From Pararhizobium polonicum (GTDB taxonomy: Bacteria > Pseudomonadota > Alphaproteobacteria > Rhizobiales > Rhizobiaceae), in the NCBI RefSeq assembly GCF_001687365.1, contig NZ_LGLV01000006.1, forward strand, positions 62,001-126,000: a stretch of DNA of 64,000 nt. The letters are read 5' to 3'. Every line of letters begins with the position of its first letter. Within the stretch, counting starts at the first letter, position 1. Below are positions 61,404 to 64,000 of the stretch, piece by piece. Made by a program: the position numbers and the translations under genes. The notes beneath the pieces were generated by a model that was not told the DNA's origin, ran no database searches, and saw only the letters and a program-made list of their open reading frames with translations.

Positions 61404-62732
61404 TCAAGCCCTCAGCGATTTCGAGATGTCGTCGGCAGCCTTGATGCCAAGGGCTGCCATCGTCAGCGTGCTGTTAACCACGCTGGCCGAGGGAATTGCC
61501 CCTCCGCCCGGGATCCAGAGGTTCGTGTGATCGTGGGCACGGCAATTGCCGTCCACGACGGAATCCTTCGGGTCGCTGCCCATGATCGAGCCGCCCATGA
61601 TGTGGTTGTTGGCGTTGAGCGCGGTGGTGACGTGGAAGTCGGTGGCGTTGAAAATCCGGCCGATGTCTTCCAGCTGCTTGACGGCAGCGTCGTAGCCTTT
61701 GTGGACGTAGTCGCCGACATCGTAATAGACATCCGGGCAGGGGATGCCATGCGGGTCCACTCGGGTCTTGCTGAGCGTTATCCTATTCTTGGGATCGGGC
61801 AGCGGTTCAAGGCTGATCGATAGGTCCACGCCATGCGTCGTCAGGCGACGAATTTCTGCATCGAGCGCCGGTCCGACAAGGCCTTTTTTCAAAGCGACGG
61901 ACGTTGCCGAGGTGACCTGGGTAATGTTGTTGAGAATGATCTTGTTGGCAGAGTATTCGGAGCGGAATGCGCCGTCGCGCGGCCCCACAAGGCAGCTGCT
62001 CTGCGCCGGGCCGCGGCCGATCCAGAGTGGTTCGGGCGACTGGAAGAAGCAGTGGAAGCCCGAATGGTCCATCATGTTGCGGCCGACCTGATCGGAGCTG
62101 TTGGCAATGCCGCCGGGGTTGCGCTCGTTGGCGGCCGCCAGAAGCAGGCGTGGCGATTCCAGCGAATTGCAGGCGATGACGAAGGTCTTGGCCGTCACTT
62201 TGTGCGATTGGTGCTGGTTGTCGTACCAATGGACAGCGGTCACGCGATTGTTTTCGTCCGTATCGATCTTGTAGACGACGGATTCGGCAAGCACATGCGC
62301 GCCGAGCGTTTCGGCTTCCTGCACCGAATGGATCGCGTTGTACATCGCGCCGATCGGACAGATCGGCTGACAGTTGTTATTGCCGCAGCAGGTTGGGCGA
62401 CCCTTCCAGGGGCGGGTGCTGCGGGCCTGCGGGATCGGCACCGACCGATAGCCGTGTGCATTCACCACCTCGGCAAAACGCTTGTCGCCATAGCTCCAGG
62501 GTACCATGTCCATCGGGTAGGGCTTGCTGCGCTCAGAGGGTGATTGCAGCAGCGGGTCGTTGGGACCGGCGACACCCATGGCTTCTTCGGCCCGGCAGTA
62601 ATAGGGCTCCAGTTCATCATAGGAGATTGGCCAGTCGCGACCGACGCCATAGGCGGATCGCATCTTAAGATCCACGGGCAGATGACGCCAGCTCGATGCT
62701 GCCCAGTGCCATGTGGTGCCGGCGCCTGTCTC
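61404..62732 (-). pseudogene. GMC-family FAD oxidoreductase, 5'-truncated
   Basis: Open frame of about 442 codons whose product matches the central and C-terminal parts of membrane-bound GMC dehydrogenases (gluconate/sorbitol type): ETGAGTTWHWAASSWRHLPV, CCGNNNCQPICPIGAMYNAI, FVIACNSLESPRLLLAA, NANNHIMGGSIMGSD and NSTLTMAALGIKAADDISKS. The FAD-binding N-terminus (about 120-150 residues with GxGxxG) is absent: an in-frame TGA (62736-62738) stands directly before the conserved sequence, where an MFS gene fragment begins on the other strand. Without its Rossmann motif it should be non-functional. Its stop lies 2 bases before the cytochrome ATG. Confidence 0.85.
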
Positions 62733-63104
62733 GTATCAACCCTGCCGTTTCTGGTTCCGGATGCTTTTCTTCCAACGCCCGTCATTGTCATCGCTCTCGT
62801 TCTGCGCGGTTTCGGGGTTGGCATCGTCAACATGCCGTCGGCGGTTTCCGCCTATTCCTCCATCGATCGCGCATCGCTGTCGGATGCCGCTACCGCTCTG
62901 AATATTGCCCAGTGACTTGGTGGCCCGGTCGCGACGGTGGCGCTGACTCTTTGCGTGGCGTCCCATTTCGTGCCGGGAGCAGAGATGGCAGTTAGCGCCA
63001 CTCAATGGTCATTCACGATTGCCTTTGGTTTGCTGATGGCCATCAACATCCTATGCCTAGCCTCCGCACTGCGCCTGCCGCGCCGCCTGAAGTCTTTCTT
63101 GTAA
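62733..63104 (+). pseudogene. MFS (DHA2/EmrB-like) transporter, 3' fragment with internal stop
   Basis: Plus-strand reading from about 62733 gives STLPFLVPDAFLPTPVIVIA, LVLRGFGVGIVNMPSAVSAY and ATALNIAQ, the C-terminal half of a DHA2-type exporter. A TGA at 62913-62915 interrupts it where CGA (Arg) is expected. The same frame then continues LGGPVATVALTLCVASHFVP and ends with LRLPRRLKSFL at 63104. The 5' part, about 300 or more codons, is missing at the junction with the GMC remnant. Confidence 0.85.
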
Positions 63105-63191
63105 CTTGGGTATTAATGGGTGCTGCTTTTGCAATTCTCTCAAACTTCACTTTCATGCGACCTAACGCTCAACCACAAGGGAGGGCGAAGG

Positions 63192-64000
63192 TTGGTCCAG
63201 ACTGAAGACAAAACCCTGTTGATTGTCGGCGATATCTTCGTGAGCCGACCGGATCCGAAACAGGCTTTCGCTTACGTACGTGAGACGTTCCACGCTGCGG
63301 ATTTTGTCCTTGGAAACCTGGAGGGCGTGGTCGCCGACGGAGGCACACCGTGGCAAAAGGGTGACATCAACGTCTGGAAGGCGGACGCCAGGCAGATCGA
63401 CGCCATCGAGACGGGCGGCTTTCACGCCCTGTCCGTGACCAACAATCACATCCTTGATTTCGGTCACGACGGGCTTGCAGAAACGCTCGACAATCTCAAG
63501 CGCATCAATGTTAAACATGCCGGCGCCGGAAAGAACATTGCCGAAGCACATGCGCCGGCCGTGCTGGAGCACGGCGGTGTGACAATCGCCATGCTCGCCT
63601 ACAATTCCGTCTTCGTTAAAGGATGGGAAGCCGGACCGGAGCAACCGGGTCTTGCAGTGGTGCGGGTGCGCACAGCGTATGAGCCGGACTATCGGGTTGC
63701 CGAATTGCCGGGTGCACCGCCGATCATTCGGACCTGGGTCGAGAAGCCTGATCTTGCAAGGGTCAAGGCCGACATCGCAGCGGCCCACGAGATCGCGGAT
63801 ATCGTGATCTGCAGCTTTCACTGGGGTATTTCTGGCGGCTATGAAAAGCTTACCGAATACCAGGTCGAACTGGGGCACCATGCCGTGGACTGCGGTGCCG
63901 ATCTTGTGTTCGGTCATCACCCCCATCTTCTCCAGGGCATCGAGTTCCACAATGGCAAGCCGATCTTCTATTCGCTCGGTAACTTCACTTTCGCCCGACA
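63192..64000 (+). CDS. CapA-family protein (poly-gamma-glutamate capsule protein-like), 3' end off window
   Basis: At least 269 residues of a CapA/PgsA-type metallophosphoesterase-like protein. Seen: LLIVGDIFVSRPDPKQAF, FVLGNLEGVVADGGTPWQKG, ALSVTNNHILDFGHDGLAET, HAGAGKNIAEAHAPAVLEHG and FGHHPHLLQGIEFHNGKPIF near the right edge. No ATG fits; TTG at 63192 with GGGAGGG about 8 bases upstream is chosen. No signal peptide is seen, unlike membrane-bound PgsA, which suggests a cytosolic member. It is continuous to the end of the window. Confidence 0.82.
   Translation, partial: MVQTEDKTLLIVGDIFVSRPDPKQAFAYVRETFHAADFVLGNLEGVVADGGTPWQKGDINVWKADARQIDAIETGGFHALSVTNNHILDFGHDGLAETLDNLKRINVKHAGAGKNIAEAHAPAVLEHGGVTIAMLAYNSVFVKGWEAGPEQPGLAVVRVRTAYEPDYRVAELPGAPPIIRTWVEKPDLARVKADIAAAHEIADIVICSFHWGISGGYEKLTEYQVELGHHAVDCGADLVFGHHPHLLQGIEFHNGKPIFYSLGNFTFAR

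Noticed and set aside
1-64000. CRISPR arrays, tRNA/rRNA genes, prophage, toxin-antitoxin or anti-phage defence genes
   Set aside because: No regularly spaced repeats, structural RNA signatures or such protein families were found on reading both strands.

Overview
The window looks like part of a replicon from an alphaproteobacterium of the Rhizobiaceae type (Rhizobium, Agrobacterium, Ensifer or a relative). The grounds are GC-rich coding DNA, very dense solute-uptake and catabolic operons, overlapping ATGA/TGATG gene junctions, and protein families typical of that group (RbsABC- and FrcBCA-like sugar transporters, LacI/RpiR/GntR/LysR regulators). There is no rRNA, tRNA, replication gene or CRISPR array. 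Several decayed insertion sequences and one rearrangement junction suggest a megaplasmid or an accessory chromosomal region. The replicon type is an inference.

Layout. (1) 1-10853, minus strand: one 13-gene operon with two class III CoA-transferases, an acyl-CoA dehydrogenase, two MaoC-fold proteins (one without catalytic residues), a DHDPS-like lyase, a small alpha/beta-barrel protein, an amino-acid-type ABC transporter, an HpcH/HpaI aldolase, a DUF3830 protein and a hydantoinase cut by the left edge. A divergent LysR gene (11031-11933) faces it. (2) 11934-12600: IS6- and IS110-like transposase scraps. (3) 12741-22594, plus strand: an amide/urea-type operon, namely an AmiC-like sensor, an AmiR-like ANTAR antiterminator, a five-gene Urt-like ABC transporter, a double-domain nitrilase and an Fe-alcohol dehydrogenase. 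Leader hairpins overlapping intrinsic terminators lie before the sensor and before the transporter genes. (4) 22650-22930: IS21 istA scrap. (5) 22912-31366, minus strand: polyol ABC transporter with dehydrogenase, FGGY kinase and fused dihydroxyacetone kinase. A GntR/HutC regulator (31842-32618) and a divergent aldolase plus RbsABC-type transporter operon (32972-37542) follow. The two operons share a near-identical TGTnCGTACA operator. (6) 37792-43891: LacI regulator and a FrcBCA-type transporter with a TIM-barrel isomerase and an inositol-dehydrogenase-like oxidoreductase, then a truncated RpiR gene. (7) 45004-51482: sugar isomerase, RbsBAC-type transporter, RpiR regulator and ribokinase-like kinase. 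(8) 51887-55655: LacI regulator, DHDPS-family lyase and MFS transporter with a perfect 16-bp operator. (9) 55971-59840: LysR, MFS, cyclophilin-like protein and alpha/beta hydrolase. (10) 59932-63104: triheme cytochrome c with a 5'-truncated GMC flavoprotein gene abutting a 5'-truncated MFS pseudogene. (11) 63192-end: CapA-like protein cut by the right edge.

How it fits together: nearly every block is a self-contained uptake, catabolism and regulator module for a small organic nutrient (hydantoin/carboxylic acid, amide/urea, polyols, sugars, cyclitol-like compounds). The most unusual items are the ANTAR-type attenuators, the nitrilase whose second domain has lost its cysteine, the active/inactive MaoC pair inside a hydantoinase-CoA operon, and the oxidation-phosphorylation-aldol cleavage-DHA phosphorylation set tied together by one GntR-type operator.
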